Assembly (NCBI GenBank): GCA_018268695.1 | Contig: JAFDWD010001017.1 | Span: forward strand, 1 to 6,222 | Direction: 5' to 3' | Source of the DNA: Actinomycetota bacterium | GTDB taxonomy: Bacteria; Actinomycetota; Thermoleophilia; Solirubrobacterales; 70-9 | Length of the DNA stretch: 6,222 bases | Part shown: piece after piece, positions 5,476 to 6,222 of the stretch | Numbering within the stretch: position 1 is the first letter of the stretch | Layout of the letters: every line of letters begins with the position of its first letter | Translations under genes and position numbers: made by a program | The notes under the pieces: generated by a model | Databases searched by the model: none | The model's input: only the letters and a program-made list of their open reading frames with translations | What the model was told of the DNA's origin: nothing

Positions 5476-5515
5476 GGTACTCGACTGTAGAGATACCGAC
5501 ATCAACTTCTCGGTA
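5476..5515. repeat. Two overlapping, mutually exclusive inverted repeats
   Basis: GGTACTC (5476-5482) pairs with GAG-A-TACC (5490-5497) with one bulged base and a 7-nt loop. TACCGA (5494-5499) pairs with TCGGTA (5510-5515) around a 10-nt loop. Both use TACC at 5494-5497, so only one hairpin can form at a time. This could be a leader switch or a row of alternating operator half-sites (GGTA/TACC). The stems are short, so chance is possible. Confidence 0.35.
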
Positions 5516-5556
5516 CTTCTAGTTCTCTATGACGGGTAATATTCGTAGTACGGGCG

Positions 5557-6222
5557 TCAGCGACCGCCGAGGAGCGAGCCGACCTCGCGCGTCGTCCGAC
5601 CGATGATCTCGTAGTAGCCGGCGAGGAGGTTGCGCAGGAGGGCCGACTGCAGGGACGGTTCGCGCTCGCCCATCCGCTCGAAGGCGTCGAGGGTGAGGAC
5701 GAGGCATTCGCCCGCGGTCTCGGCGCGGACGCTGACCGGGCGGGCGGTCGCGTCGGCGAAGGCGAACTCACCGAAGGAGAAGCCCGGGGTGAGGGTGGAG
5801 AGACGGCGGCGGGCGCCGGCGATCTCCAACTCCAGGGTGACCTCTCCCTCGAGCAGGAGGAAGGCCGCGTCGGCGGGGTCGCCGACGGCGAAGATCCGCT
5901 CGCCCGCCTCGAAGCGGAGCGGCACCGTCGCCTCCTCGAGCGCCGTCAGCTGCGCGGGGTCGAGACCGCGCGCGAGCCGATGCTCGACGAGGGCGAGGCG
6001 CGGCGGCGGCGAGGGCTCCGGCCCGTGGATGGCGAGGAGGCGCTCCTCGCGCCACGCGGTCGCCCGGTCCAGATCGGGGAAGGCCTCGAGGCGCTCGACG
6101 GCGAGGCCGTGAAGCAGGTCCCCGTCGCCGGGGACGACGATCGCCAGCGCCCGCCCCTCCGCCTCCCTCGCCTGCGCGAGGCCGACGAGGAGGCGTCCGG
6201 CGCCGAGGTCGAGCTCCGTCAC
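5557..6222 (-). CDS. STAS plus cyclic-nucleotide-binding-like domain protein (5' end beyond window)
   Basis: At least 221 residues are visible. Residues 1-65 look like the last half of a STAS domain: VTELDLGAGRLLVGLAQA is typical of an internal STAS strand and helix, and FPDLDRATAWREERLL is its usual end. A cyclic-nucleotide-binding (CRP-like) beta barrel fills about 95-180: FEAGERIFAVGDPADAAFLLLEGEV (104-128), then GFSFGEFAFADATARPVSV (147-165) and a C-terminal helix. G151-E152 and R161 mark the phosphate-binding cassette, but P162 replaces the usual Ser/Thr after the Arg, so nucleotide binding is doubtful. No DNA-binding helix-turn-helix follows. The GTG at the very edge is probably internal. 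In actinobacteria this pair of domains is found as a tail on glutaminases and on SulP anion transporters, and either parent is possible. The TGA stop is 153 bp upstream of the furthest TasA-like ATG. Confidence 0.8.
   Translation of the reverse strand: MTELDLGAGRLLVGLAQAREAEGRALAIVVPGDGDLLHGLAVERLEAFPDLDRATAWREERLLAIHGPEPSPPPRLALVEHRLARGLDPAQLTALEEATVPLRFEAGERIFAVGDPADAAFLLLEGEVTLELEIAGARRRLSTLTPGFSFGEFAFADATARPVSVRAETAGECLVLTLDAFERMGEREPSLQSALLRNLLAGYYEIIGRTTREVGSLLGGR

Larger units (their letters stand above)
5344..5556. other. Regulatory gap upstream of the TasA-like gene
   Basis: This gap separates the STAS/cNMP-domain gene from the TasA-like gene, both on the minus strand. The part at about 5460-5550 is clearly AT-richer than the window average, as expected of a promoter or control region. 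It contains overlapping inverted repeats (5476-5515), a repeated TATsAC(G)GGGTA-like element (5468-5479 and 5528-5538) and two TTGCGGCG copies (5420-5427 and 5452-5459) 32 bp apart. I could not fit a convincing -35/-10 pair for the TasA-like gene, and no known riboswitch class is recognised. No gene is supported here. Confidence 0.5.

Noticed and set aside
5404..5556. Possible riboswitch or CRP-type operator before the TasA-like gene
   Set aside because: No known riboswitch consensus core and no TGTGA-N6-TCACA site could be found; only short repeats are supported.

Overview
The window looks like chromosomal DNA from a high-GC actinobacterium, most likely the Thermoleophilia/Solirubrobacterales group. 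This is inferred from the very high G+C in third codon positions and from a collagen-like protein whose N-terminus (around [18 protein letters not shown]) is of a kind I associate with that group. No sequence search was possible. There are no rRNA or tRNA genes, CRISPR arrays, insertion sequences or phage genes.

Layout. Positions 1-42 carry the last codons of a + strand gene. A 268-bp gap follows, holding a long inverted repeat between two converging genes. From 3526 down to 311 five minus-strand genes lie nearly head to tail: a membrane-anchored collagen-like protein, a DUF2277 protein, a membrane-anchored endonuclease/exonuclease/phosphatase-fold protein, a secreted GH46 chitosanase coupled to it by an ATGA overlap, and a small NYN/PIN-type nuclease. 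A + strand flavin/F420-type split-barrel oxidoreductase (3656-4090) diverges from the collagen-like gene. It converges on, and overlaps antisense by 89 bp, a minus-strand pair: a TasA/camelysin-like secreted protein followed by a SipW-type (Ser/His) signal peptidase. Upstream of that pair is an AT-richer regulatory gap, and then the C-terminal part of a STAS plus cyclic-nucleotide-binding-domain protein cut by the window edge.

The most interesting part is the TasA-like/SipW-like module at 4002-5343. In Bacillus the SipW peptidase processes TasA, the protein of biofilm matrix fibres. Here substrate and peptidase are adjacent, both seem to start at TTG behind strong Shine-Dalgarno sequences, and a perfect 12-bp hairpin sits between them, 4 nt from the peptidase's Shine-Dalgarno. 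This suggests a compact secreted-fibre system with built-in control of the substrate:peptidase ratio. With the collagen-like anchored protein and the secreted chitosanase nearby, the window has a cell-surface and extracellular theme. That the genes work together beyond the TasA/SipW pair is only inference.
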